From: Prosapia bicincta
Taxonomy: Eukaryota > Arthropoda > Insecta > Hemiptera > Cercopidae
Assembly (NCBI GenBank): GCA_036971475.1
Contig: JBAIZL010000059.1
Span: 467,501-531,500, forward strand
Length of the DNA stretch: 64,000 nucleotides
Direction: 5' to 3'
Under the pieces are notes generated by a model. It did not search any database and was not told the origin of the DNA. It saw only the letters and a list, made by a program, of their open reading frames with translations. The first letter of the stretch is position 1, and each line of letters begins with the position of its first letter. The translations under genes and the position numbers were made by a program. Below are positions 11,059 to 21,899 of this stretch, one piece after another.

Positions 11059-12464
11059 TTTTTTGGCTTGTGGTCGCTTGGTCCGGGGATAGGCGATTTA
11101 GGATGAGGGTTTTTAGGATACTTGGTCTCTTGGTATTTTGCGGTATCACCATGGGACCTTGGGTTAGGGTTAGGTTGTTGGTTTGGAGCAACCTGCCTCT
11201 GTTGACTTCTTTGAGCGATCCCATTACCATTGCCGTTATCAGTAACGCTGTCTAGCTGTTGTAGGAAAACTATCGCTTGTTTGATGTTACTTGTGGGGTT
11301 CCCCACACTAGCTAGCTGAACGTTACTCCCAAAGTGTTTCATTAACATGAAAATGAGATGGTTCTCTGGGATTATCGGGTCTAAGTTTTTCGCCCTGTTT
11401 ACCATCATAATAAAATACTCTGCCATAGAGTATGGTCCATTATTATGGTAGCGCCCTTGATTTATCTGTCTGCGTACCCTATCCTGCTGGCGATAACTCC
11501 AGAAATGCTCCGTGAATTCCTGCCTGAATTCAGAATAAGTTTCTGTATTGTTTTTTATGGCTTTCCACCATGCATCCGCTGCCCCTTTCAAATATCGTTC
11601 TACAATTCTTAATTTTGCAGTCTCGTCCATAGTATTGTCTATTTCAGAAAATAGATCTTCTATTTCCCCTAGGAATGTCATTGGATCTTCCTTGTCATTC
11701 CCCCAGAACTCAATCCTACGGTACGTAGCCTCCCCGTTCCTGTCTATTACCCTTGGTAAGCAAACTTGTGTTACTATTCCCGCTCCAGCGGTTTGCTTTA
11801 CCTTCGCAACTTGTTGCTTTACCGATTTAATGTCCTCTTGGATATCCTGTACTTTCTCGTTTAATTTAGCCGTTTTTTTTTCCGTTTTAGTTTTTAATCT
11901 CTCTATTTCCGTTTCATGTTCGCTTAACTTTTCATATATATGACTTGTCTTAGCCTCATTTTCTTTTTGGTAGTCATCGAACTTTCCCTGGAAAGCCTCC
12001 CATAAATGTCGTCTTTCCATTTTCTCTTCCTCCCTCCATTGTTTTTCTCTGTCCTCTCTCTCCTTCTCCTTTTGTTTTTCTTTGTCTTCTCTCTCCTTCT
12101 CTCTCTGTTTTGCTTCCTCCCTCTCTTCCTCTCTCAATCGTTTCTCTTCCGCCTTCTCTTTCTCTCTCAATTGTTTCTCTTCCTCTCTCCATCGTTTTTC
12201 TACCTCCTTCTCTTTCTCTCTCAATTGTTTCTCCTCCTCTCTCAATCGTTTTTCTTCCGCCCTCTCTTTTTCTCTCAATTGTCTCTCTTCCTCTCTCAAA
12301 CGTTTTTCTTTTTCATCTCTTTCCTTCTCCCTTTGTTTTTCTCTGTCTTCTCTCTCCTTCTCTCTTTGTCTTGCTTCCGCCTTCTCCTTCTCTCGCTCTT
12401 CTTTGTCTTTTTCCTCCTTTGCCTTGAAAAAGGCCATCAATTTATCTATCTCGGGTTTTGACAT
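11055..12464 (-). CDS. gag: Retrotransposon Gag with long charged coiled coil
   Basis: 469 codons from the ATG at 12464. Residues about 12-160 are a Lys/Glu/Arg-rich coiled coil built of repeats (REEEKQLREKEK type). Residues about 245-400 hold a retrotransposon Gag capsid-like domain: DPMTFLGEIEDLF, a conserved YLKGAADAWWKAI, FRQEFTEHFW and later EYFIMMVNRAKNL. The C-terminus is Pro/Asn/Lys-rich and has no CCHC zinc knuckle. It would assemble the particle and package the RNA. It is followed by the protease in the -1 frame through A AAA AAC. The ORF is intact, so the copy is young or Gag is under constraint. Confidence 0.88.
   Translation of the reverse strand: MSKPEIDKLMAFFKAKEEKDKEEREKEKAEARQREKEREDREKQREKERDEKEKRLREEERQLREKERAEEKRLREEEKQLREKEKEVEKRWREEEKQLREKEKAEEKRLREEEREEAKQREKEREDKEKQKEKEREDREKQWREEEKMERRHLWEAFQGKFDDYQKENEAKTSHIYEKLSEHETEIERLKTKTEKKTAKLNEKVQDIQEDIKSVKQQVAKVKQTAGAGIVTQVCLPRVIDRNGEATYRRIEFWGNDKEDPMTFLGEIEDLFSEIDNTMDETAKLRIVERYLKGAADAWWKAIKNNTETYSEFRQEFTEHFWSYRQQDRVRRQINQGRYHNNGPYSMAEYFIMMVNRAKNLDPIIPENHLIFMLMKHFGSNVQLASVGNPTSNIKQAIVFLQQLDSVTDNGNGNGIAQRSQQRQVAPNQQPNPNPRSHGDTAKYQETKYPKNPHPKSPIPGPSDHKPKN
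11058..11064 (-). promoter_or_regulatory. -1 ribosomal frameshift site A AAA AAC
   Basis: The last Gag codons on the minus strand are CCA AAA AAC TAA. The heptamer A AAA AAC has the X XXY YYZ form in the Gag frame, immediately before the stop. Slipping back one base gives CTA AAT ATA, exactly the open protease frame (LNIRISG...). The same heptamer is a known retroviral slippery site. I did not model the downstream RNA structure. Confidence 0.7.
12005..12420. repeat. CT-rich imperfect coding minisatellite within gag
   Basis: The plus strand shows repeated CTCTCAATTGTTTCTC/TTCCTCTCTC units; on the coding strand they encode the Gag coiled coil. ORFs on the plus strand here (Leu/Ser/Phe-rich) are shadows. 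Confidence 0.8.
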
Positions 12465-12752
12465 TTTGATTTACTATTTAATATTCAATTATTTATTTAT
12501 GTACTTATTCCTTTCTTTTCGATTTGGTTTAGGCCAGATGGTTCCTACCCGCTCTTTCGACTAAATCCTATTCAAATTTATTTATTTATTTATTTTATTT
12601 TTACGCTCTTGGATTTGTTCAATTTATATTATTATTTAAAAATTTAATTACATTATCTAAAACATTTTGACTTCATTTATTTAAACTATCTCGATTTATT
12701 TCTATTATTTAATTATTCAATTTTGATATAGGGAACCTGTTCAAAGTCCCTA
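12465..12752 (-). other. Element leader between PBS and gag
   Basis: About 290 bp of AT-rich untranslated leader. No ORF. On the plus strand it contains TTTATTTA runs. A packaging signal would be expected here but cannot be recognised. Confidence 0.5.
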
Positions 12753-12766
12753 CCGTCCGGGCGCCA
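12753..12766 (-). promoter_or_regulatory. Candidate tRNA primer-binding site
   Basis: Four bases after the LTR on the minus strand comes TGGCGCCCGGACGG. TGGCGCCCG is the usual start of a lysine-tRNA type primer-binding site; the match beyond about nine bases is uncertain. Confidence 0.6.
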
Positions 12767-12770
12767 CTTC

Positions 12771-14788
12771 TGCAACGTCCCCCCCCCCAGCTCACCTCTA
12801 CCGTCCCTACCACCGCAGCTCCACGCGGTCGTTTGTTTGCGTTGTTTAAATCCTTTCTTGCAGAATACTAAAATTTAATTGTTTACAAGAAAACATATTT
12901 ATAAACAACCAAAACTCTGCCTATCACCCTGCTGGTAAAACCGTGCTAAACTCCCAGAGTTAAGTGTATGTTTCCTACTCGTAGGGCCAAACCCACAACA
13001 AGCCTATTCCCGCTGACTACCATTTAAAATACATATAAACCCTCCTAAATAAGTTTATCAATTGTGTATGGTCTAAGTATAGTTACACATGTCAAATTCA
13101 TAGTCAGCTGGAAAGAAACACATTTAGAATAATACACATAATACACACAGAGTCTTACCACCTGATGATGATCTGCAGAAACAGCAAGGGAACGTGCAAA
13201 ATATGATTGTGTTTAAAAATACCTATTTTAAAAGGCTCCTGTGTCCTCTTAAACACAATCTGCCAGTAGATAAATCTCTGGACTTTTATTACAAAAAACC
13301 AACTAATCTTTAGACTAGCTCATGAAATTAGTAGAGAGAAACTCTTTAAAACATTAGGCTTTATCTATTGCCATTTAATGAAATTTAATTAAATTTGTTT
13401 ACTGATTTGATAATCATTTTTATATTAGTTGGAAAAAGCTAAACAGTTTTTATTGGTTATTTGACACAGGATGGAATGCAAATAATCTTGATTTTTATGA
13501 CATATTTAACTCTATTTATTGAAATAAAAAAGAAAATTTATCCTTCAAAAGATTACACAATTATATTAGCAAAACAATTCACTGAGTTACTTCTCGTTTC
13601 TTATGCTTTGAAAAATTATACTTTGCATATAGATTTATTACATTTACATTAACATAAAATCATTTTCAAAATTACACATAATAATATTTTATCTCCTATA
13701 TGGAATTGGTAAATTCATAACTTATGACCTTTAATTTTTAAATTTATAATATTCGAAAATTTCTCAATTTCTTTAAATAAACGGCTTATGGCCAAAAACC
13801 TTTTGTAATTTTAATATTCATTATTTTAAATATTCTGAGCACATAAATTCATTTACTTAGCATACAATTTATTAAAATTTTATAAAGAGTGAAGTCATTG
13901 TTTTAAGCTTGCAAATTTGTTTGAATTTAATAAAATTAACTAACTAAATTTGACGTGACTGATTTCGAATAAAGAAAATGACTTGCCAAAGATGTTCTTG
14001 CCGGTCCTTGGGGTCCCTCGTCTGGATTCCCTGGTCCTTGGACACCGGAAGTCGCCATCCCTGGTTCGTCGGTGGTGGTTTCCCTCTATTCGAGCGTCCT
14101 GGAGGCTGAGTCTGGAGCCTTCATCCTTGGTGGTCCTGGATGTCGAAAGCGCTGAGGTTATTGTCCATCTGGCCTGCTGACGGTCTCTACTCGCGGTCCA
14201 GCATAGCGTCCCGCGGCACCTCGTGTTAGAAAATTTTTACAGACTGTCTCTAAAGGCTTAGAGACCAAGTATATATAGCGGTGAATTTAACCTACCGCAC
14301 CCCGCCTGCAAGTTTGCTATCGCTCGATTTATTCCTTGTACAGGCAAGTCGGGCAACGAATCTGTTTTAGCTTGCATAGTTTGATAATTAATTTTAGAAC
14401 ACTGAAAAATGTCTATTTTATTTAAACGGCTGTAACTTTTTTGTTTCTTAAGTTTTCTGAATTCTGTTTTCTTTAATGTTCATTCTAGGTTATTGTGGTT
14501 CTTTTAAAATGTCGATGAAAGTTCTACGTGGTTTGGTTCGAAAAATAGCTTTTTTAGGCACTTAGAATTTTTTCGCTTCACTCTCGATGTTCAAATTTAG
14601 TTAGTTATTACAACTTTATTTTATAACATTCTTTAATGTGGCTTAACTATTCTATTTACTGTTTTATTTAATTTTTCCCTCTTTAATAATTGTATAATTC
14701 CCTACTTGATTATTTTAAAAACAGCTTTATTTCTAAAAAACAGGAAATTACTTATTTCCCACTTGCGACGGTCCTTCACCCCGTTGCA
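12771..14788 (-). repeat. LTR, right complete copy (5' LTR of the element)
   Basis: 2018 bp, starting TGCAACG and ending CGTTGCA on the plus strand. Bordered by the primer-binding site on the left and by host (GT)n flank on the right. A GC-rich island at about 13985-14350 contains the only TATA-like promoter with a nearby hairpin. The 65-codon plus-strand ORF in it is not supported as a gene. Confidence 0.93.
14247..14277 (-). promoter_or_regulatory. LTR promoter: TATATATA with adjacent hairpin
   Basis: TATATATA at 14270-14277 is followed on the minus strand by a GTCTCTAA...TTAGAGAC inverted repeat (14247-14266), 8-bp arms and a 4-nt loop. This would put the U3/R border near 14245. The same arrangement is at 5886-5916 in the other LTR. 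Confidence 0.4.
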
Positions 14789-15600
14789 GTGTGTGTGTGT
14801 GTACATACACTCATAGAGACTACTGTCAGATATTTAATGTATTTTTTCTTGAATAAAATTATATGAAACAACAACACTTGAATTAATATAAAACAAAAGA
14901 TAATAATACACTAATAAACAAAAATAAAATATCTCATTTAATTTATCACATTCGCATTTACGACAAAAACCCACATAAATCTCACCTTATTCATTGCGCT
15001 ATCTGTGATGGGTGCAGGCCTACAGAAAGTAGAATTGTAGAAGAGAATCTAATATACTACTAACTATATTCATAAAAACTTGGCCCTTTATCCGAATTAC
15101 CGAGGCAAGTTCAATTATGTTGTTTACATTATGCTCATTAGGTATATTGTAAATGTAATTCAACTTGATAAAATATCGTTTTACAATTACCGTAACTGAT
15201 AAAGTCTTGTACTTGTGACAAAAAGGTAATCTGATGGCAATATATTGCGCTAAGTTGATAATTTACCTACTTGTACAGTGTTCCCTAATTTGTGTTTATC
15301 GTTGACACAATTTCAGTATTATTTGAGAATTTATATAATATATTTAATGAATAAATGTACAGCAAATAGAGAAAAGCATTTTAGAAAGTTATATGTATAT
15401 TTAGAGCGAAGCTCTGTAATAACAGTCTAAGGTAGCAATAAATTAATAGGATAGCATATTGAACCTGCTTGATACCGCTGCAACGTAAATCTGAATAGTG
15501 CAATAGTAACTGGTTGTATAAAGCTCCTGTATGATCATACTCATAAGTTAACTTACGTAATATAGCTAGTGCCTTTAACAACTAATACCCAGTAAGCTCC
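14789..15600. other. Host flank right of the LTR element
   Basis: Continuation of duplication copy 1 (matches 41812 onward). It starts with (GT)n. On the minus strand a short segment near 14995-15025 (CTTTCTGTAG then GCCTGCACC... ending ATAAG|GTGAGA) could be a non-coding 5' exon of the lipocalin, but this is speculative. The rest grades into diverged satellite monomers. Confidence 0.5.
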
Positions 15601-17864
15601 TAACTGCATATATTAATGTGCCTACGCATGACCTACTCACATGATTGTGCATAGGTATTGCCATACAATTCGAAAATGTAATCATCGTATTCACACAGTT
15701 CATTTTTGAGTATTGATAATGCAACACAACTCCTGTTTGTACAAATATATACCATGCAGGCTATGATTGTGCATAATTATAGGAATACAATTCATGTTTG
15801 TAATGACTGTACTGATCCTGTTAATTCTTGTATACGTAATGCAATACAGCTCCTGTATCTGCATTTGTATATCATGGAGCTTTGGGTTGTGCATAATTAT
15901 AGGAAAACAATTCCTGTTTGTAATAACTTGTATTGATACTGTTCCTTCTTATGTATGCGTAATGCAATAAAGCTTCTGTTTGTGTATGTTTATATCATGT
16001 AACTTCTGGTTGTTAATAGTTATAGGAATACAATTCCTGTTTGTAATAACTTGTACTTACACTGTTCCTTCTTCTATACGTAATGCAATAAAGCTTCTGT
16101 TTGTGTATGTTTATATCATGTAACTTCTGGTTGTGAATAGTTATAAGAATACAATTCCTGTTTGTAATAACTTGTACTTACACTGTTCCTTCTTCTATAC
16201 GTAATGCAATAAAGCTTCTGTTTGTGTATGTTTATATCATTCAGCTTCTGGTTTTGAATCGTTTACAAGAATACAACTCTTATTTGTAATAACTTGTACT
16301 TACACTGTTCCTTCTTCTATACGTAATGCAACACAGCTCCTGTTTCTGCATTTTTAAATCATGCAGCTTAGGTTTGTGCATAGTTATAGGAATACAATTA
16401 CTGTTTGTAATACCTTGTACTTACACTGTTCCTTCTTCTATACGTAATGCAACACAGCTCCTGTTTCTGCATTTGTATATCATGTAACATCTGGTTGTGA
16501 ATAGTTATAGGAATACAATTACTGTTTGTAATACCTTGTACTTACACTGTTCCTTCTTCTATACGTAATGCAACACAGCTCCAGTTTCTGCATTTGTATA
16601 TCATGTAACTTCTGGTTGTGAATAGTTATAGGAATACAATTCCTGTTTGTAATAACTTGTACTTACACTGTTCCTTTATTCTATACGTAATGCAACACAG
16701 CTCCTGTTTCTACATTTGTATATCATGTAACTTCTGGTTGTGAATAGTTATAGGAATACAATTCCTGTTTGTAATAACTTGTACTTACACTGTTCCTTTA
16801 TTCTATACGTAATGCAACACAGCTCCTGTTTCTACATTTGTATATCATGTAATTTCTGGTTGTGAATAGTTATAGGAATACAGTTACTGTTTGTAATACC
16901 TTGTACTTACACTGTTCCTACTTCTATACGTAATGCAACACAGCTCCTGTTTCTGCATTTGTATATCATGTAACTTCTGGTTGTGAATAGTTATAGGAAT
17001 ACAATTCCTGTTTGTAATAACTTGTACTTACGCTTTTCCTTCTTCTATACGTAATTCAATACAGCTCCTGTTTCTGCATTTTTAAATCATGCAGCTTAGG
17101 TTTGTGCATAGTTATAGGAATACAATTACTGTTTGTAATAACTTGTATTGATACTGTTCCTTCTTATGTATACGTAATGCAATAAAGTTTCTGTTTGTGT
17201 ATGTTTATATCATTCAGCTTCTGGTTTTGAATCGTTTTTAAGAATACAACTCCTATTTGTAATAACTTGTACTGATACTGTTCCTTTTTGTTTATACGTA
17301 ATGCAATACAGCTTGTGTTTGTGCATTTTTATATCATGTAACGTCTGGTTGTGAATAGTTATAGGAATACAATTCCTGTTTGTAATAACTTGTACTTACA
17401 CAGTTCCTTCTTCTATACGTAATGCAACACAGCTCCTGTTTCTGCATTTGTATATCATATAACGTCTGGTTGTGAATAGTTATAGGAATACAATTCCTGT
17501 TTGTAATAACTTGTAGTTACACTGTTCCTTCTTCTATAAGTAATGCAACACAGCTCCTGTTTCTGCATTTGTATATCATGTAACTTCTGGTTGTGAATAG
17601 TTAAAGGAATACAATTCCTGTTTGTAATAACTTGTACTTACACTGTTCCTTCTTCTATACGTAATGCAACACAGCTCCTGTTTCTGCATTTTTAAATCAT
17701 GCAGCTTAGGTTTGGGCATAGTTATAGGTATACAATTACTGTTTGTAATAACTTGTATTGATACTGTTCCTTCTTATGTATACGTAATGCAATAAAGTTT
17801 CTGTTTGTGTATGTTTATATCATTCAGCTTCTGGTTTTGAATCGTTTATAAGAATACAACTCCA
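15600..17864. repeat. About 121-bp satellite array, copy 1
   Basis: Tandem monomers of about 121 bp with anchors TACGTAATGCAA, CAGCTCCTGTTTCTGCATTT, GTGAATAGTTATAGGAATAC and TAATAACTTGTACTTACAC. The first monomers at the left edge are strongly diverged and later ones are homogeneous. The array ends abruptly at about 17864 within a monomer. Same family as 42600-64000. Confidence 0.95.
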
Positions 17865-20060
17865 GTAGAAGTGACCCCACTTTGGCACAACTACCCCTAA
17901 CTGGCCCTGTACGTCACCGAGGACTATAGGGAATAATTTCTAACATTTCATTTGAATTTATTATTAACCCCTTCTTGGTATGTTTAAAAAACACAAACTT
18001 TACTATTTAACCTATTCTACAATTCGGAACTGCTACTTTAGTTCAAAATTTATCTTAATTTTAAACCACTTCATTTAAAACAATTTATGAAAACAATCCG
18101 TTCTAATTAACTCTTTCATTTTTTTAATTACTTCCAACAAGCATTATCAAAATCTTTACATACATGTATTATCTTATAATTCTAAACAAACAATTTAAAA
18201 TCAATATGAGAACAAACACAAATTATCAAGTTAGCTCAGAAAATAAACCTATCACTAATTATTAAAATATCTTCAACTCTTTTTCTAACTTAAATATACT
18301 CAGAAATCCCACACACTTGATTTTCAAAATTTAATTTTAATCCATATACCTTTTTGCCAGAACTCAAAATATCCTATACCATCAATTATGCAAAGACAAA
18401 ATCTGTGTACGTTATCTAACAAATTTACCTCACATTTTAAAACCTTATTTAAACTTTTTAAATAATTTTCAAGAAACCTTTTTCGTGTTATATACCATTC
18501 TTACACAGTTGACATTTATTCAAAACAATCTTAAACTAATCGGCCATTTCTTATGGTATCATTTATTTCAAATATATATTTTTCAATTTAATTATATATA
18601 TATATATATATATATAAATTTTTTAACTTTGAACGGATATTTTCAGTTAAAGTCTAGTAAAATTTAATTTCCAAATCTGTCTTTACTCTATTTCAAAATA
18701 TTTCTTTTATCTATCACATTTATTTTAAATAAATATTTAAACTAGGAACTCTTTACTAGTTGATGTACGCTATTTTGAGTAGCTGATTACGTCATAATGA
18801 TGTCACACTCACCTCGTTTCTTAAAAATCCACTATGTTAAGTCTTTCACATTTTTCAAAATGTACTAAAAATCAAATTTTAAAATTTTAAATTTCCCCCA
18901 AAATTGAATTATATTCTTTTTCATTTAATTTGAAAAAGAGATAACTAAGGTTCTGACCCTTTAGAGTTGCCATTCATCCATACCCTGCACCTTAGCTGTT
19001 TCAAAAGGTCGTCTTGCCCTCTGCGTCTCTTGACAGGTTTGTATCCGTCCAGTGTAGCGTCCGTAACACGCCTTATGGTGTCTTCTGGACCGAAACAAAA
19101 CGTTGTAGGTTTTACCACGTGAATTTTGATATTTAAGCTGTAAACATTTTGCATTTAGCTCTGTAGGAATTTGTCCGAAGATTGTCTCTATTTGTTTTCT
19201 TATTTCATTTTCAAATAATTCTCAATTTTAGATTGAACCTCTTGCGACTTAAATCTTCTTTAACTGTCTTCCAAACAATGGATTTCTTTAAAATAAAAAT
19301 TACTCCTTTAAAAATTTTACTTTAGGCACTGTTCAATTTCTCCAGATCTGAATGATTCTATTTTTAAATCCGCTACTAATTTACTGTACCTTCTTTTTTT
19401 GCGGACGCCACGACCTGAGGATGAGTTCGTAGAAAACCGCTTTTGGCGGGTTTCTTCTTCAAATGGGTTTCTGAAACGCACAAGACATGATAGCAACACA
19501 CTCGAACTCCTTGGCCCTGCATTCTGTTTTCCATGTACACTTTGAACCGATCAATACTTTTAGAAAACGGAGTGAAACTACACGTCCATCCTGCTCCAAC
19601 TCTGCAACCACGCTCACATCTCGTTCGGCCCTTCCAGCACATAACGCTTCCACTCTCAGACAACTCTTAGTCAATCGCAAAGCTGCTCGATGTGGCGTGA
19701 TCTGGACGCCAGATTCTCGACATATCCGGTCACCCTTTCAAGTCATCATCCATACTGTGTTCGAAATTTCTTCAAATTTCCTAATTTCGCTGTAACTTCC
19801 ACATTTGACCTCCATTGGGGTTTATCATATCTTCATTTTCCTCTTATTTTTTCTTACTGCGTCTCCACGGATGTCAATGGTTTCTCTAACTTGATTTTGA
19901 CTTTTCTGTTTCTCAAATTTGTAAAACCACTTGTCCCTGCTAATGGCTTTGTATATACTATTTTTATTTGCTAAAATCATATGATTAAGGAATTACAGCC
20001 AGGCCTCATGCCTTGGTGCTATGAATTAAAATTATTTTAAAATGTTCAATTTAAACTTTC
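17865..20060. other. Unassigned block, possibly repeat-derived; no gene supported
   Basis: Starts sharply after the satellite with TGACCCCACTTTGGC and is then strikingly G-poor and T/A/C-rich on the plus strand (17930-18480). GC-richer islands lie at about 18945-19130 and 19390-19790. Open frames there (95-102 codons on both strands) overlap one another and resemble nothing I know. The composition (GC-rich start, long asymmetric AT-rich body) is like the LTR at 4412, so a solo LTR of another element is possible. (TA)n at 18593-18616. Confidence 0.35.
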
Positions 20061-20100
20061 TATTGTAACGCCTATGTGTCACATTTTATCCCGTTACTGT

Positions 20101-20375
<275 letters not shown>

Positions 20376-20519
20376 ATGTGTGGTGTATTTTCAACTGGTT
20401 TTAAAAAACAAGTCTTTCCTAGAAACAATATGATATGTAGAAACTATATTTGTCACCAAATATCTGTATCATAGACATACAGTTTTTTTTAATATTTTTA
20501 ATACGTTGTTCCATTTCAG

Positions 20520-20624
20520 ATATAGCCAGCAATATCACCTATGACGTCACAGTGCCGTGTACCGACTATACAACATGGGCGGTCCTTTATCCTTGCGGAC
20601 AGGTGACACCAAACTATATTTCAG
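20520..20624 (+). CDS. Second lipocalin, TDY-motif exon
   Basis: A 105-nt plus-strand exon after a CCATTTCAG acceptor, translating as IASNITYDVTVPCTDYTTW then AVLYPCGQVTPNYIS, ending at TCAG|GTGATT. The TDYxxW motif, two Cys and phase-1 boundaries match exon 4 of the minus-strand gene, but the sequence is clearly divergent, so it is a paralogue. The next exon is at 24836. I could not find its signal-peptide, GxW or middle exons upstream; the DNA there is satellite, the LTR element and unassigned AT-rich sequence. Confidence 0.75.
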
Positions 20625-21880
20625 GTGATTTATTACAAACAGATTTAAATAATGGGATCTTTCATATGATGAGAGGGTGGTTCTATAATTTATACTCTGT
20701 GATTTATTAGATTCTTAAAAATTCCTCATAATTTGTTTTACTGTGTAGCCTTTGCTCAGACAATAAAAAGATCAGGCTTATCAAAGAGACATATTTATCG
20801 TTACGTATAATAAACCCCGGTAGATATGAAGATGAATTGAAAAACTATTAAGAATATGACAATTTCAATTTTCTTTTAATGTATGAAGTTACAATAAAAG
20901 TAAAAAATGTTGTTTACAAGGAAGATAATATTATTAAATTTAAAGAATTCGTTTGAAAAATTGGTTATCTTTTTAAATGTAGGTCCTACATTACTACAGT
21001 ACTAAAATTGACTTCTTTCAATTATCAACTTCCATTCATTGTTTATAGTCTACATTTTGATCTTGACAATTTACAACACAAAATTATATGTTTATAAAAA
21101 CCGGAATGAAAACAATTTAAAAGTACTGTTAATAAATATATTTTGAACATATAATGTTTTCTGTAAGTTGCCGTAAGTACTCGGTTCTTGAGAACGTTAT
21201 ACTTGGGCTTTTCTAAGCGGATTCACTTAGTAAGGAAATTGAAATTAAATTGTTTGCTCAAACAAGCAAATACCTTAATCTTACTGGCTGCTCTCTGCCT
21301 CAGCTTTGCTTTTGCACAATAACTCTTTTTATATTTGCAATGTTCAAGTTGCAAAAACTATACAGCTGGTTACTTATATGTCCTTGAAAAGGGTGTACAA
21401 TCGGTGTACACCGATGTACAATCGGTGTTCGTACAAAATTTCGTAAGGAAATTTATTTTTACTATTTAAACACAGTTATTTTTAGGCCTTATTTTTATTT
21501 ACTTGTATTCACCCAAAATAACATATAAGATATTGAACATACGTGTATACTCATGCAAAAACTAATCATAATATTCTGTGAACATGTTGTCTTGTGTTTA
21601 AGGATGATTCCTTGGCAAGTACTTGACACTAAGTAAAAACATTAACCATAAAAAGTCTTTGTTTTTCTATAAAAAATTAAATAATATAACTATTATATTT
21701 AAAGTTGCTTGATGTAATCGTCTTGAATTCGCTTTATAAACTGCAATTAAAAGGTATTTAACTGAGTGAATACTTAGGGCTTACTTGCTGGCGCGTTTTG
21801 AAAGAATAGTTCCTTTTACGAAGCTTCTACTGGCTGCATACGCGTTAGGTACAAAGGTTGTCGAGATGAATTTAAGACTG
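20625..21880. other. Intron of plus-strand lipocalin, no gene seen
   Basis: AT-rich sequence without a recognisable exon or repeat. A short direct repeat of TCGGTGTACACCGATGTACA occurs near 21400. Confidence 0.5.
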
Positions 21881-21899
21881 TGGAAGGGATGGGCTATTT

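Larger units (their letters stand above)
4412..14788 (-). mobile_element. Non-autonomous Ty3/gypsy-like LTR retroelement with rearranged 3' side
   Basis: Overall locus. Read on the minus strand: 5' LTR (14788-12771), primer-binding site, Gag, protease, 1.8 kb without genes, polypurine tract, the start of a 3' LTR (7673-7441), then 1 kb of host flank (7440-6428) and a complete LTR (6427-4412). LTR ends are TGCAACG and CGTTGCA, a 7-bp inverted repeat in the TG...CA form. Reverse transcriptase, RNase H and integrase are absent. The target was a (TG)n tract, so the target-site duplication cannot be read. Confidence 0.85.

Noticed and set aside
12006..12564. Plus-strand Leu/Ser/Phe-rich ORFs of 105-160 codons
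   Set aside because: They are antisense shadows of the Gag coiled coil on a CT-rich tract.
19376..19795. Overlapping 95- and 102-codon ORFs on opposite strands
   Set aside because: They overlap each other, show no recognisable domain, and sit in a block that looks repeat-derived; I kept the block as unassigned instead.
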